Notes under the pieces: model-generated
What the model was told of the DNA's origin: nothing
What the model saw: the letters and a program-made list of their open reading frames with translations, nothing else
Databases searched by the model: none
Assembly: GCA_945869725.1 (NCBI GenBank)
Contig: CAMBPO010000006.1
Span: 1-64,000 of the forward strand
From: Klebsiella pneumoniae
Lineage (GTDB): Bacteria > Pseudomonadota > Gammaproteobacteria > Pseudomonadales > Pseudohongiellaceae
DNA length: 64,000 nt
Reading direction: 5' to 3'
In this document: positions 49,620 to 60,100 of the stretch, piece by piece
Numbering within the stretch: position 1 is the stretch's first letter
Layout of the letters: each line of letters begins with the position of its first letter
Made by a program: the position numbers and the translations under genes

Positions 49620-51504
49620 CATAGGTAACCAGGCTGGACTCAGTACCGCCACCAAGAGCGATGGCAATGTATTGCTTCCCGCCAGCCATATAGGTCATCG
49701 GGGTAGCACTAGGTACTGACGGCAGTTCGAATTCATGAACCACTTCACCCGTGGCTTTATCAAATGCACGCATGACAGAACGGCGACCATCTTGCTGTGC
49801 TATGAACAACAAGGTTTTAGTCAAGACAGGACCCGTTCTTGATGTTGAACCCACTGGACCCGGATCGAGGATACCAAGGTCAATGATACGCTGACGGATA
49901 CCCTCTCCGTGCGGAACCATCCAGATATGATCTCCGGTATTCAGATCAATGGCCGTCAGACGGCCGTAAGGTGGTTTTGTTAACGGCAGACCTTGAGGCC
50001 CATTGACTGATGTCACGCCACCACGAACATAGCTGAAGTCAGAATTGCCCTCTTCGGGTTCAACCAACTGCACAACAATCTCTGAGGTAGCTGAGGGGAT
50101 ATACATAATCCCGGTATCCGGATCTACTGCCGATCCCTGCCAACCACCACCGCCTGCCCATCCCGGCAGATTGATAGTGCCCCGCAAAGAGGGAGGCGTA
50201 AACAAGGGGCCGTAATCAAAACGCTCTATATTTGCGAGCGCTTCAGCGCGCAATTCCGGCGTAAAATCAACTAGCGTCTCATCCGAAATGCCTTGCAGAT
50301 CAAACGGCGCCGGGCGAGTAGGATGTGGTTGTGTCGGTGAACCGCGCTCCCCCGGAACATTGGATGGTGGCACAGGTCGATCTTCAATAGGCCAGACCGG
50401 ATCGCCCGTTGCTCTGTCCAGTACGTACACAAAGCCTTGTTTGGAGATCTGCGCCAGAGCTTTGATTTCCCGCCCATTCACATTGATATCGATCAGATTG
50501 GGAGCAGCTGGCATGTCGTAATCCCACAAACCGTGTTTAACCGCCTGAAAGTGCCAGACGGGCACCCCCGTTCTGGCATTCACGGCAACCAGCGATTCAG
50601 CATAAAGGTTATCGCCTAGTCTATGCCCGCCGTACCAATCATTGGTTGGTGTTCCCACCGGCAGATAAACCAGACCAAGATCCAGATCGGCGCTCATTTG
50701 TGTCCAGACGTTGGTATTGCCAACTTTCTGCCATGAGTCATTTTCCCAGGTTTCGTTTCCGAACTCCCCGGGCTGGGCAATGGTGTTGAAAATCCATTCC
50801 TGCTCACCGGTTTTCAGGTTAAAAGCCCGCACATGACCCGGCGGGGCTTCCTGAAACTGGGGGCCGTCATGGATCGAAGATCCAACAATCACCAGATCCT
50901 CATAAATAAGAGGGGCCGCAATCATCGTGTAGGCCTCACGGTTGATTGTTTTGCCAAGGCCTTCAGCCAGATCAACTTTGCCCTGATCTCCGAAAGTTGC
51001 ATCCGGCTGCCCGGTTTTTGCGTCTATCGACCACAGCCAAGCATCGTTGGACAGCATGATAATGCGCTCTTGCCCCCCTTCGCTCCAGTATCCGACCCCT
51101 CGGTGGTTGTATCCCAGATTCGCTGGTCGCCCGGCTTCCCAAGACCTGGTATCAAACACCCATAACTCTTCACCGCTGACACCATCGATGGCAGCAACCC
51201 GGCCAAACGACGTGCTGATGTAAAGAATTCCGTTGATGGCAATCGGGGTAGACTTGTATGCGCCAGGCGTTGCCCTGAAGTTCTCGGCGGCATGGTTTGC
51301 AGCAACAGTCGCGTTATCGGGGGAGTTCCACGACCAGGCCAACTGCAGACTGCTGACATTGCTCTGATTGATTTGATCAAAGGGGGCGTACTTGCTCGAT
51401 GCCAGATCAGATCCGTAATGGACCCAGTCATTAGCCATCACAGCTGCACTGATACTCAAGCCGGCTAGGGCTACCGAAAGCACAAGGGATTTTGTCAAGT
51501 GCAT
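49609..51504 (-). CDS. PQQ-dependent dehydrogenase, first copy of the tandem pair
   Basis: A 631-residue exported quinoprotein: signal peptide (MHLTKSLVLSVALAGLSISAAVMA), then the same beta-propeller layout as its neighbour, from which it differs at many positions but with very similar length and motif order. Shared marks are SDLASSKYAPFDQIN, NDWYGGHRLGDNLYAESL, HGLWDYDMPAAPNLIDI and KQGFVYVLDR. It would oxidise a sugar or alcohol in the periplasm and reduce quinone. It starts the two-gene unit. No pqq synthesis gene is in the window, so the cofactor must be made elsewhere or taken up. Confidence 0.87.
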   Translation of the reverse strand: MHLTKSLVLSVALAGLSISAAVMANDWVHYGSDLASSKYAPFDQINQSNVSSLQLAWSWNSPDNATVAANHAAENFRATPGAYKSTPIAINGILYISTSFGRVAAIDGVSGEELWVFDTRSWEAGRPANLGYNHRGVGYWSEGGQERIIMLSNDAWLWSIDAKTGQPDATFGDQGKVDLAEGLGKTINREAYTMIAAPLIYEDLVIVGSSIHDGPQFQEAPPGHVRAFNLKTGEQEWIFNTIAQPGEFGNETWENDSWQKVGNTNVWTQMSADLDLGLVYLPVGTPTNDWYGGHRLGDNLYAESLVAVNARTGVPVWHFQAVKHGLWDYDMPAAPNLIDINVNGREIKALAQISKQGFVYVLDRATGDPVWPIEDRPVPPSNVPGERGSPTQPHPTRPAPFDLQGISDETLVDFTPELRAEALANIERFDYGPLFTPPSLRGTINLPGWAGGGGWQGSAVDPDTGIMYIPSATSEIVVQLVEPEEGNSDFSYVRGGVTSVNGPQGLPLTKPPYGRLTAIDLNTGDHIWMVPHGEGIRQRIIDLGILDPGPVGSTSRTGPVLTKTLLFIAQQDGRRSVMRAFDKATGEVVHEFELPSVPSATPMTYMAGGKQYIAIALGGGTESSLVTYALP

Positions 51505-51584
51505 GGTCTGTTCTCTTGTAATTTATAGGGTGAATGACCGCCCGATACTACAACAAGAACAACAAATTAGAAATGGGCTAAAAT

Positions 51585-51674
51585 TGGCGGTGAGAGAGGG
51601 ATTCGAACCCTCGAACGGTTTAACCCGTTACACACTTTCCAGGCGTGCTCCTTCAGCCACTCGGACACCTCACC
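51585..51674 (-). tRNA. tRNA-Ser(GGA)
   Basis: 90 bases with a long class-II variable arm (GTAACGGGTTAAACCGTTC), beginning GGTGAGGTGTCCGAGTGGCT. The anticodon loop is CTGGAAA (anticodon GGA). The TpsiC arm GGTTCGAATCC and encoded CCA are present. Confidence 0.97.
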
Positions 51675-51770
51675 GTACTTTGGCCGCCTTTTAAGGCGCG
51701 TAACTGTATAACACGACAGTTTCAAATACAAGCTGACAGTTATTTCAACAGGTTGACTAAACACAACAGG

Positions 51771-52592
51771 CTATTGCCTCAAAAAGCGCGGCAATACCCT
51801 CATCTCCACCTGTGCGGCCAGTGTTCTGAAAGGGTTAATTTCAATCCCACCCCGCCTCAAAAAATTAATACTGACATCCAGAACTGCAGGCGAACAAACA
51901 TTACATATATCCGTAAAAATCTGCTCGACACAGTTCTCATGAAATCCGGAGTGCTGTCGATAAGAAATGAGATATCTTAACAGCGACTTATGATCTATCG
52001 CGGGCCCATGATAACGGATGATCACAGATCCCCAATCGGGCTGTGCTGTAATGGGACACCTGGAACGGAATAAATTGCAGAAAAAGACTTCTTTAACACT
52101 TGATTCAAAATTAACTTCCAACAGATTACATGCTGAATCGTAAACAAGGTTATCAATGAGCAATGTGTCAAGAAGCACCGTAAACTGCGGCGAAGAAATC
52201 TGCGCTTCGCTTGACCACACACAATCGTTCATAGCGATCTCTACGACTGCGCCTGCAACCTGGCCAAGATCACTCTTTATTGTGTGTATTGCTTGCTCAT
52301 CACTGTCAAATCGATGTTGATTGAGCGAGTTAAAATACAACTTCATTGATTTGGATTCGATCAGAAACTTTGAGTCACAAGGAACAAGTATGTCAGCCAT
52401 CCTGACAACCGGCATTCCCCGGGAATCAAGCCACGACAACTCATAAGCTCGCCAATGATCAAATCCACTGAACGGCAGCTTGTCAGTAATTCCGATAAAC
52501 TTACGATTAATCGACCGACTGACAGGATACAACAAAGCAGGTGAATACTGCTCAGGATAATCAGTCTGCTTACCCAGCGGAATCTCCATCAT
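51771..52592 (-). CDS. queF: NADPH-dependent 7-cyano-7-deazaguanine reductase QueF (long form)
   Basis: Reduces preQ0 to preQ1 in queuosine synthesis for tRNA wobble bases. The 273-residue bimodular (YqcD-type) protein has the ESKSMKLYFNS motif (residues 79-89) that recognises NADPH and the catalytic cysteine in FRSRCPITAQPDWGS (C179), equivalent to E. coli C190. The start is MMEIPLGKQT, and the second Met is an alternative. Other queuosine genes are not in the window. Confidence 0.95.
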   Translation of the reverse strand: MMEIPLGKQTDYPEQYSPALLYPVSRSINRKFIGITDKLPFSGFDHWRAYELSWLDSRGMPVVRMADILVPCDSKFLIESKSMKLYFNSLNQHRFDSDEQAIHTIKSDLGQVAGAVVEIAMNDCVWSSEAQISSPQFTVLLDTLLIDNLVYDSACNLLEVNFESSVKEVFFCNLFRSRCPITAQPDWGSVIIRYHGPAIDHKSLLRYLISYRQHSGFHENCVEQIFTDICNVCSPAVLDVSINFLRRGGIEINPFRTLAAQVEMRVLPRFLRQ

Positions 52593-52629
52593 CTGACAGC
52601 CAGTCCTCTATCAAACTTACAGATTACAT

Positions 52630-53421
52630 TCACTGGCGCAGACCTGTTCCTTTACGCAAAAGATAGAGCGCAACGGCAAACAATCCTGCACTGAACACCA
52701 CCAACATAAACAGCGCCCAAACTATGTTCACATCGCTGGTACCCAGGATGCCGTATCTGAACGTGTTAACCATATACAGCACTGGATTCAAGGCCGATAT
52801 CCATTGGCCAAACGATGGCAATAATTCTATTGAATAAAAAACTCCGCCCAGATAGATCAATGGAGTGAGTACAAAGGTCGGAATTATTGAAATGTCATCG
52901 AAGGTGTTGGCGTAAAGCGCATTAATAAAACCCGCTAACGAGAACACCATGGATGTCAAAAGAACTACCAGCAAAGTCAGGAACACATGCTCAATATGCA
53001 AAGAGGTAAAAAAGAATGACATCGCAGTTACAATCAACCCTACTGCAACTCCTCTTGCCATTCCCCCAGCAACAAAACCAAGCAGGATGATGTAGTTGGG
53101 AACGGGTGACACTAGTATCTCCTCTATACAGCGCTGAAACTTGTTACTGAAGAACGACGAAGAAACATTTGCGTAAGCGTTCTGAATGACGGCCATCATG
53201 ATCAAACCGGGAACGATGAAATCAACATAATTGTATCCACCCATTTGCCCGATCCGCCCCCCGATAAGGTTGCCAAAGATCAGAAAGTACAAACCTATCG
53301 TAATTGCAGGAGGCACCAGAGTTTGTAACCATATGCGCGTAAAGCGGCGAACTTCTTTAATCAGTATGGTTTCGAACGCGATGTAAATGTGGTTAGCCTG
53401 CATAAGATAGTTCCAAATCAA
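52630..53421 (-). CDS. ABC-2 type transport permease (YadH-like)
   Basis: A 263-residue membrane protein of the ABC-2 exporter family with six predicted helices and the characteristic central motif VSPVPNYIILLGFVAGGMARG. Its N-terminal amphipathic segment (FETILIKEVRRFTRIWLQTLVPPAITIGLYFLIFG) is typical of YadH-type permeases. It is preceded by its ATPase gene, with a gap of only five bases. The exported substrate is unknown. Confidence 0.92.
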   Translation of the reverse strand: MIWNYLMQANHIYIAFETILIKEVRRFTRIWLQTLVPPAITIGLYFLIFGNLIGGRIGQMGGYNYVDFIVPGLIMMAVIQNAYANVSSSFFSNKFQRCIEEILVSPVPNYIILLGFVAGGMARGVAVGLIVTAMSFFFTSLHIEHVFLTLLVVLLTSMVFSLAGFINALYANTFDDISIIPTFVLTPLIYLGGVFYSIELLPSFGQWISALNPVLYMVNTFRYGILGTSDVNIVWALFMLVVFSAGLFAVALYLLRKGTGLRQ

Positions 53422-53426
53422 GCTTG

Positions 53427-54359
53427 TCAGCTTTTAAGGCTGGATAAAAACAACTCTTCCAGACGATTGGTTTTATTGCGCATTCCCTTGATCAGAACGC
53501 CTTGATCACTTAGCGTCGCGTAAAGCCCGTTGATGTCACGACTGGTACTTAAACTTACCTCAAAGCTGTGTGAGTCTATCGCGTTACACTGGATATCAGA
53601 ATCACTAAAAGCCGGCAAAGTTTTGAGCTCATCACATGTATCAAAGATCAATGTTTGTCTCGCCAACTTGTCCAGCAGTTTTCGCATGCTGGTATTCTCA
53701 ACGATCTGCCCCTGATTGATGATCGCTATATTGCGACACAAACTCTCAGCTTCCTCGAGATAATGTGTAGTCAGAATAATGGTTGTGCCATTTCGATTGA
53801 GCTCCTGAAGGAATTCCCACATCGATCTTCTTAATTCGATATCAACACCCGCTGTAGGTTCGTCCAGTATCAACAATCGGGGCTCGTGAACCAAGGCTCT
53901 GGCAATCATAAGTCTGCGCTTCATGCCACCCGACAACATCCGGGAGCGGTTATCACGCTTTTCCCAAAGATCCAGTTTTCGTAGATACTTTTCAGCGCGC
54001 TGTTTTGCAAGCTCGCCGCGAAGACCGTAATACCCCGCTTGGGTGATTACAATGTCGCCCACTTTTTCAAACTGACTGAAATTTATCTCCTGCGGAACAA
54101 TTCCGAGGGAGAGCTTGGTTTCATAGACGTGAGTTGCAACGTTTTGTCCAAATACTTGAATAGTGCCGGAACTCGCCCTGACCAATGTGGATATAATCCC
54201 AATGATAGTTGACTTGCCAGCACCATTTGGACCAAGTAGCGCGAAAAAATCATTCTCCTTAACGTCCAGATCGATGCCCTTAAGCGCATGGAAGCCATTG
54301 GCATACGTTTTGGTCAATCCCCGGATAGAGATCGCGTTTTTGGGGTCGTTAGTCTGCAT
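53427..54359 (-). CDS. ABC transporter ATP-binding protein (YadG-like)
   Basis: A 310-residue ATPase with Walker A GPNGAGKSTII, Q-loop VPQEINFSQFE, signature LSGGMKRRLMIARAL, Walker B LLILDEPTAGVD and the switch histidine TTHYLEEAE. A C-terminal ~90-residue extension (after ~220) is normal in the YadG/CcmA-like group. It pairs with the permease immediately downstream. Such YadGH systems are widespread but their substrate is not known. Confidence 0.93.
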   Translation of the reverse strand: MQTNDPKNAISIRGLTKTYANGFHALKGIDLDVKENDFFALLGPNGAGKSTIIGIISTLVRASSGTIQVFGQNVATHVYETKLSLGIVPQEINFSQFEKVGDIVITQAGYYGLRGELAKQRAEKYLRKLDLWEKRDNRSRMLSGGMKRRLMIARALVHEPRLLILDEPTAGVDIELRRSMWEFLQELNRNGTTIILTTHYLEEAESLCRNIAIINQGQIVENTSMRKLLDKLARQTLIFDTCDELKTLPAFSDSDIQCNAIDSHSFEVSLSTSRDINGLYATLSDQGVLIKGMRNKTNRLEELFLSSLKS

Positions 54360-54378
54360 GGTTGCGATTCAAATTCCC

Positions 54379-54407
54379 AAAAAAAAAGCCTGGCAAAAGC
54401 CAGGCTT
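54379..54407 (-). terminator. Intrinsic terminator after tRNA-Glu
   Basis: On the minus strand AAGCCTGGC, a TTTT loop and GCCAGGCTT form a 9-bp stem followed by a run of T (ten in total including the stem end). It lies 7 bases beyond the tRNA CCA end and separates it from the ABC operon. Confidence 0.92.
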
Positions 54408-54413
54408 GTAAAA

Positions 54414-54489
54414 TGGCGTCCCCTGGGGGTTTCGAACCCCCGTTGCCGGGATGAAAACCCGGTGTCCTAGGCCTCTAGACGAAGGGGAC
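54414..54489 (-). tRNA. tRNA-Glu(TTC)
   Basis: 76 bases beginning GTCCCCTTCGTCTAGAGGCC, with anticodon loop TTTTCAT (anticodon TTC), TpsiC arm GGTTCGAAACC and encoded CCA. Forms a standard cloverleaf. Confidence 0.97.
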
Positions 54490-54528
54490 AGAAACTTGGT
54501 TTCTGCCTTGTTGCAGAAGACGGCGCAA

Positions 54529-54557
54529 ATTCTATTGAGCTTCATAAGAACCGTCAA
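54529..54557 (-). promoter_or_regulatory. Sigma-70 promoter of tRNA-Glu
   Basis: TTGACG (54552-54557), a 17-base spacer and TAGAAT (54529-54534) match the consensus at five of six bases each, followed by a GC-rich discriminator (GCGCC). A 7-bp hairpin (CAGAAAC/GTTTCTG, 54489-54505) lies in the leader just before the mature tRNA. Confidence 0.8.
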
Positions 54558-55639
54558 CGTTTTTTTCTTAACCAGCGTTATCAATTTTATGCCTTGCTCG
54601 GTAAGGCGCGCATCATACCAAATTCGACCAAGCTGTCAAAGCTGGAAAATTGAATAGCTGAAAATATTCGCCCACATAAGGACGTCAATTTAAACACAAT
54701 GATGCTCGCAAACCCATTGATGAACATAAGTAGTTCAACACAACTGACTCGGCAAGTATTCGCAGGCATACTACAAGAATTATCTTGTTGATATTTATAA
54801 ACTTCGCAACTCTTCATATCTACTCTGATGTGCACATCCTCAGAAATGTAGCTGAACTTAGGAAGTGATGCCTCCTATTGCTCCGCATTCATCTGCCATG
54901 TTTCCCGTCTGGACAAATTAGCACAACTTGGTTGAGTCCTAAATCAAAAGCAATTTTTCCGGACATGGCAGAGCACATTGCATACTTCAAGACACGTGGA
55001 GCGGAACTTACTTCAACTAACTGACCATATATACAGACAATTTTGCTGAAAGAGGCGAAATCACACCTAAGCGCACACTTACCAGCAGCACACTGTCTCA
55101 ATTAAGATTTATGTCAGAGACAGTTAGAAATTGGGACTGCCATCCTTGACCAATTCTGACACTTTGTGCGAATCTGTTCAAAATTTATGCAAAAAGCGAG
55201 TTTATAGCTGGCAGACTCTAATTGAAGGCTAAGGCATTTGAACCTCATGCCGATGAATGAACACGTTAGAAGAATTAATCGAAATTTTAAAAGTGTCCCA
55301 TTAGGGGACAATCGGAGTGCATCAGGGAAAACCAGCAAGACTTTAGTTTAAAAGTGCAATCGCTCTCGTACGCCAGACATTGAACCCGATCTGCTTGTTT
55401 CGGGGATTGCACAGCCCGGCCTTGGATGTCAGATAAAAACCGATTGGTTGTCCCGTCTTGATTGAGCAGAACCAGAGCCGCGCAGAGCTTACGAAGACTT
55501 GCTGCGTAGTCGTCTCGACATACTTTTGTTTATTGAGCAGCGGGACTGCATGCGCCAGAGTTCAACTTCACTCGACAGATGACATTACTCAGCAGCAAAA
55601 ACCTCAGCACCCCCAGCCAAAAATCAGGTATAAATTTTT
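54558..55639. other. About 1.08 kb without a recognisable gene
   Basis: AT-rich stretch between the tRNA-Glu promoter and the dUTPase gene. The only open frames are short (60-82 residues), lack good ribosome-binding sites and show no family I recognise. A perfect palindrome TGTCCC-ATTAG-GGGACA lies at 55294-55310. It may hold a decayed gene, an unrecognised small RNA or remains of a mobile element, but I cannot support any of these. The last ~100 bases should contain the promoter of the dUTPase gene. Confidence 0.5.
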
Positions 55640-56305
55640 ATGACTCACGCACTTTCCTTGCACCAGGCTCAGGTTATGCTGCGCCTCCAAAGTAATATGA
55701 ATGTCCGCGTTGACACAAACTGGGTACAGGCATCCTATCCTTACCTGAGAGCAGTTGTTATTGAAGCTGCCGAAGCTATAGAACACCACGGTTGGAAGTG
55801 GTGGAAAAAGCAAGTACGCGACTTACCTCAACTCCAAATGGAGCTTGTTGATATCTGGCACTTCCTGTTGTCGGAAATTTTGCTCCGGGAAAAGGGGGAT
55901 CTCGAGAGATCACTGCAGCTGCTGCTAGCAGAAATTGATAAAAACACATCGGATGTTCTCAGTATTGATGGTACCGAAATTAATCTGCAGCACCTTGGAT
56001 TACTGGATAAGCTGGAATTGCTGATCGCACTGAGCGCGATCAAAAGGATCGAAATCGCTGTATTTTCATCGATCCTGTCAGATTGCGAGATGAGCTGGCA
56101 GGAACTGTACCGTCAGTATGTTGGAAAAAACGTACTGAATTTTTTCCGTCAGGACCACGGCTATAAAGAAGGGACTTACATCAAGATATGGGGTAACCGA
56201 GAAGATAACGAACATCTCGTTGAGATCATGGCGGGTCTTTCAGCTGATACTGAACAATTTCCTGATCAACTCTACAGCGCATTGAAAAAACGTTACCCGG
56301 TCTGA
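55640..56305 (+). CDS. Dimeric dUTP diphosphatase (all-alpha NTP-PPase family)
   Basis: Hydrolyses dUTP to dUMP, keeping uracil out of DNA; unrelated in fold to the trimeric Dut. The 221-residue all-helical protein shows the metal-binding E-x-x-E segment VVIEAAEAIEHHGWKWWK (residues ~40-57) and the second motif LVDIWHF with an acidic residue. Family length and the C-terminal NVLNFFRQDHGYKEGTYIKIW motif are characteristic. A close MazG-type pyrophosphatase is less likely given the KWWK motif. Convergent with nfuA. Confidence 0.88.
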   Translation: MTHALSLHQAQVMLRLQSNMNVRVDTNWVQASYPYLRAVVIEAAEAIEHHGWKWWKKQVRDLPQLQMELVDIWHFLLSEILLREKGDLERSLQLLLAEIDKNTSDVLSIDGTEINLQHLGLLDKLELLIALSAIKRIEIAVFSSILSDCEMSWQELYRQYVGKNVLNFFRQDHGYKEGTYIKIWGNREDNEHLVEIMAGLSADTEQFPDQLYSALKKRYPV

Positions 56306-56314
56306 TTGGCGAGG

Positions 56315-56353
56315 ATTTCAGATCCCCTTTCAGATCAGAGCGGGGCCTGAAAT
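56315..56353. terminator. Bidirectional terminator between dUTPase gene and nfuA
   Basis: ATTTCAG and CTGAAAT arms, with inner CCCC/GGGG pairing, form a long hairpin in the 50-base gap between two convergent stop codons. T-rich sequence follows on the plus side (TTCTATTT). Confidence 0.55.
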
Positions 56354-56355
56354 TT

Positions 56356-56937
56356 CTATTTAAAATAAGCATTATCCCGGTTGGTGTGGTCTGTAACGTC
56401 GCGAATAGCAGTGAGCCCGGGTACTTTCTCCAAAAGCGTCTTCTCTACGCCCTCCTTTAGTGTGACATCCACCATGCCGCATCCCTGACAGCCGCCCCCA
56501 AACTTGAGTATTGCAATGGTGTCATCCACCAAATCCTCAAGAGTAACAACGCCGCCATGCGAGGCCAAAGAGGGGTTTATCTCGTTATAAAGGACGTAAT
56601 TAATCTGATCCTCTATGGGGCTGTCGTCCCTAATTTTGGGCAATCTGGAGTTTGGCGCTTTAATCGTTAGCTGCCCACCCATAGTGTCTTTTGCATAGTC
56701 AACCACCGCTTCATCCAGAAACGGAATACTACGATGCTCTATCCAGGCATGAAACTGGATATAGTCCTTACGCAAATCATCTTCCTGTTCTTCGCCGGGC
56801 CTGCAGAATGAAATGCAGGTTTCGGCCTTTGGAGTACCGGGATCAAGTATAAAAACACGTATGCCAATACCATCGCTGTCCTGCTTTTTCAGCAGCTCGG
56901 CAAGGTAATTCTGGGCTGATTCAGTTATCGTAATCAT
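56356..56937 (-). CDS. nfuA: Fe-S cluster carrier NfuA
   Basis: Delivers 4Fe-4S clusters to target enzymes such as aconitase and lipoyl synthase. The 193-residue protein has a degenerate A-type domain at the N-terminus (lacking cysteines beyond C41/C45) and a NifU-like C-terminal domain with the cluster motif [14 protein letters not shown] (C150 and C153). The C-terminal NifU domain begins at about residue 108. This domain order defines NfuA. It stands alone here, away from isc genes. Confidence 0.96.
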   Translation of the reverse strand: MITITESAQNYLAELLKKQDSDGIGIRVFILDPGTPKAETCISFCRPGEEQEDDLRKDYIQFHAWIEHRSIPFLDEAVVDYAKDTMGGQLTIKAPNSRLPKIRDDSPIEDQINYVLYNEINPSLASHGGVVTLEDLVDDTIAILKFGGGCQGCGMVDVTLKEGVEKTLLEKVPGLTAIRDVTDHTNRDNAYFK

Positions 56938-57140
56938 GGCTAAGTAAGCGCCTCGTCAGTACCGTATCTCGAATAGCCGAGGATTTTACTCGGATATTAT
57001 GTTTTTGCCAGTCCGGCACGTATGGTTTTGACAAATTTCTCACCAGACTGATCGACTCTGCTAGACTTACCTTCTTTTTAACACTGCTAAAGATCGTCTT
57101 TGCTCTGCTTATTGAGCTGGCACGACAACCGGATCATTAC

Positions 57141-60100
57141 ATGAAACAACACCCTTCTTTTCAGCTGCTGCGGCAAGCGCTTGGTGAGCGTATTGTGATT
57201 CTTGACGGCGCCATGGGCACCATGATTCAGCGTGAAAAATTGCAAGATTCAGACTTCAGGGGTGATCGGTTTCTGTCCCATCCTTCTGATCTGGGGGGCA
57301 ACAACGATTTACTGACATTGACACGTCCGGACGTTATTTCCAGAATTCATCTGGCGTACCTTCATGCTGGCGCTGACATTATTGAAACCAACACATTCAA
57401 CTCAACATCAGTCTCTCAGTCCGATTACGGATTACAAGCTCTGGTGCATGAACTAAATTATGAAGGCGCACGACTGGCCAAAGCCTGTTGCGATGAAGTG
57501 ACAGCACTGCAACCAGACAAGCCAAGATTTGTCGCAGGCGTCATAGGGCCAACCAGCAGAACTGCATCACTTTCCCCCGATGTCAATGACCCGGGGTTTC
57601 GCAATACCAGTTTTGATACGCTCGTAGTTGATTATGAAGTCGCAGCAGCCGCATTGATCGCGGGCGGCGCAGACATTTTACTGATCGAAACTATTTTTGA
57701 CACGTTGAACGCCAAAGCAGCCGTCTTTGCTGTTCAGAATGTTTTTGAGAGACTGGGTGTAGAACTGCCTATCATGATTTCAGGCACTATCACCGATGCG
57801 AGCGGCAGGACACTGTCAGGGCAGACTGTTGAAGCCTTCTGGAATGCATTGGCTCATGCCAATCCTATCTCGATAGGATTTAACTGCGCACTGGGCGCCG
57901 AGCAGTTACGCCCCCATATCCAAGAAATATCAAAACTTGCAAACACTTTTGTATCAGCCCATCCCAATGCAGGCCTGCCAAATGCCTTTGGAGAATACGA
58001 TCAAAGCGCGCGTGAGATGGCAGACATCGTTGAAGAGTTTGCTGCTAGCGGATTTTTGAACATTATCGGCGGTTGTTGCGGGACGACTCCATTACACATC
58101 AAGACTGTTGCAGAGGCTGTAAGCAAGTATCCGGCACGGAAAATTCCTGATGTACCAGTTAAATGTCGCCTGAGCGGACTGGAAGCATTCAGCATTGATA
58201 CGTCCAGCCTATTTGTAAACATAGGCGAGCGCACCAACGTTACGGGTTCTCGCAAATTTGCTCGTTTGATCATAGAGAATCAATACAACGATGCACTGGA
58301 TGTGGCGCTGCAGCAAGTGGAAAGTGGCGCCCAGATCATCGATATCAACATGGATGAAGGTATGCTGGATTCGCGCGCAGCGATGGAGAAATTCCTGCGA
58401 CTAATTGCTGCAGAACCTGACATCAGCCGTGTCCCGATCATGATTGACTCGTCAAAGTGGGAGGTAATCGAAACCGGCCTGAAAAATATTCAGGGTAAAG
58501 GTATCGTGAATTCCATCAGCCTAAAGGAAGGCGAAGCTGAATTCATTGAAAAAGCACGTCTGTGCCGCCGTTATGGTGCTGCGGTTGTCGTCATGGCATT
58601 TGATGAGTCAGGACAAGCTGACACCTTGGCTAAAAAACAATCCATCTGTAAGCGCAGTTATGATCTGCTGGTACAACGTGTTGGCTTCCCCCCAGAAGAT
58701 ATCATTTTTGATCCGAATATTTTTGCGATCGCAACAGGCATTGAAGAACACAACAACTACGCAGTCGACTTTATTGAGAGCTGCAATTACATCCGTAAAA
58801 ATCTGCCACATGCCTTGATTTCAGGGGGCGTCAGTAATGTGTCGTTCTCCTTTCGCGGCAATGATCCGGTGAGGGAAGCCATCCACTCGGTGTTCCTCTA
58901 CCATGCAATACGCGCCGGGTTAAACATGGGGATCGTGAATGCCGGGCAACTTGCGGTGTATGACACAATACCTGCGGAGCTGCGTGAACGGGTCGAGGAT
59001 ATTGTTCTCAACAGACATTCGGATGGGACTGACCGCCTGATGGAAATTGCCGGTCTTTATAGTGGCTCGGGCACGGTTGAAGCACAGGAAGATCTACAGT
59101 GGCGATCCGCGACTGTGCAGGAAAGAATTACCCATGCCCTGGTGAAGGGTAATACCCGTTTCATCGAGGAAGATACCGAGGCCGCCAGACAGCTTTACGA
59201 ATTTCCGATTCAAGTGATTGAAGGCCCCTTGATGGACGGCATGAACGTAGTCGGGGATCTGTTTGGCAGCGGAAAAATGTTCCTGCCTCAGGTAGTCAAA
59301 AGTGCCCGGGTGATGAAGCAGGCAGTCGCATATCTGCTTCCATACATCGAAGCAGAAAAGGCGCGTTCCGGCAATGCACATAAGGCCAAGGGCAAAGTGT
59401 TAATGGCCACTGTCAAAGGCGATGTTCACGACATAGGCAAAAACATAGTAGGCGTAGTCCTTGCTTGCAACAACTATGACATTATTGATCTTGGCGTCAT
59501 GGTGCCATGTGAAAAAATTCTGCAGGCGGCACGCGAGCACAAAGTTGACATCATTGGTCTCAGCGGACTGATCACTCCCTCCCTTGATGAAATGGTGCAT
59601 GTCGCCAAAGAAATGCAACGACTGGATTTTAATGTTCCTCTGTTGATCGGAGGCGCAACCACGTCCAAAGCGCATACTGCGGTAAAAATTGAGCAGCACT
59701 ACAAAAACAACGTAACCGTTTATGTACCTGATGCATCGCGCAGCGTTACGGTTGTGAGCAGCCTGCTAAGCGCAGAAACCAGAGACAGCTTTGTTGAGAC
59801 TGTCCGCAAGGAATATGAAACTGTCCGCGCACGCACCAGCGGCCGCGATCAAGGGAAAAATCTGCTGACGTTTGCAGAGGCTAACCAAAATGCCGGACAG
59901 TTCCAATGGCATCAGCATACAATCACCCGCCCCAAAAGCCTGGGTGCGCAAGTGCTTGCGGATTACCCGTTGAAGGTGCTTGTTCCCTACATTGACTGGA
60001 CGCCCTTCTTTATCACCTGGAGTCTGGCCGGCAAGTACCCTCAAATACTGAAAGATGACATTGTCGGGCAGGCCGCCAGGGATTTGTTTGCCGATGCTCA

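Noticed and set aside
56938..57140. Cobalamin or SAM riboswitch upstream of metH
   Set aside because: The 200-base leader lacks the conserved B12-box or SAM-box segments as far as I can see by eye.
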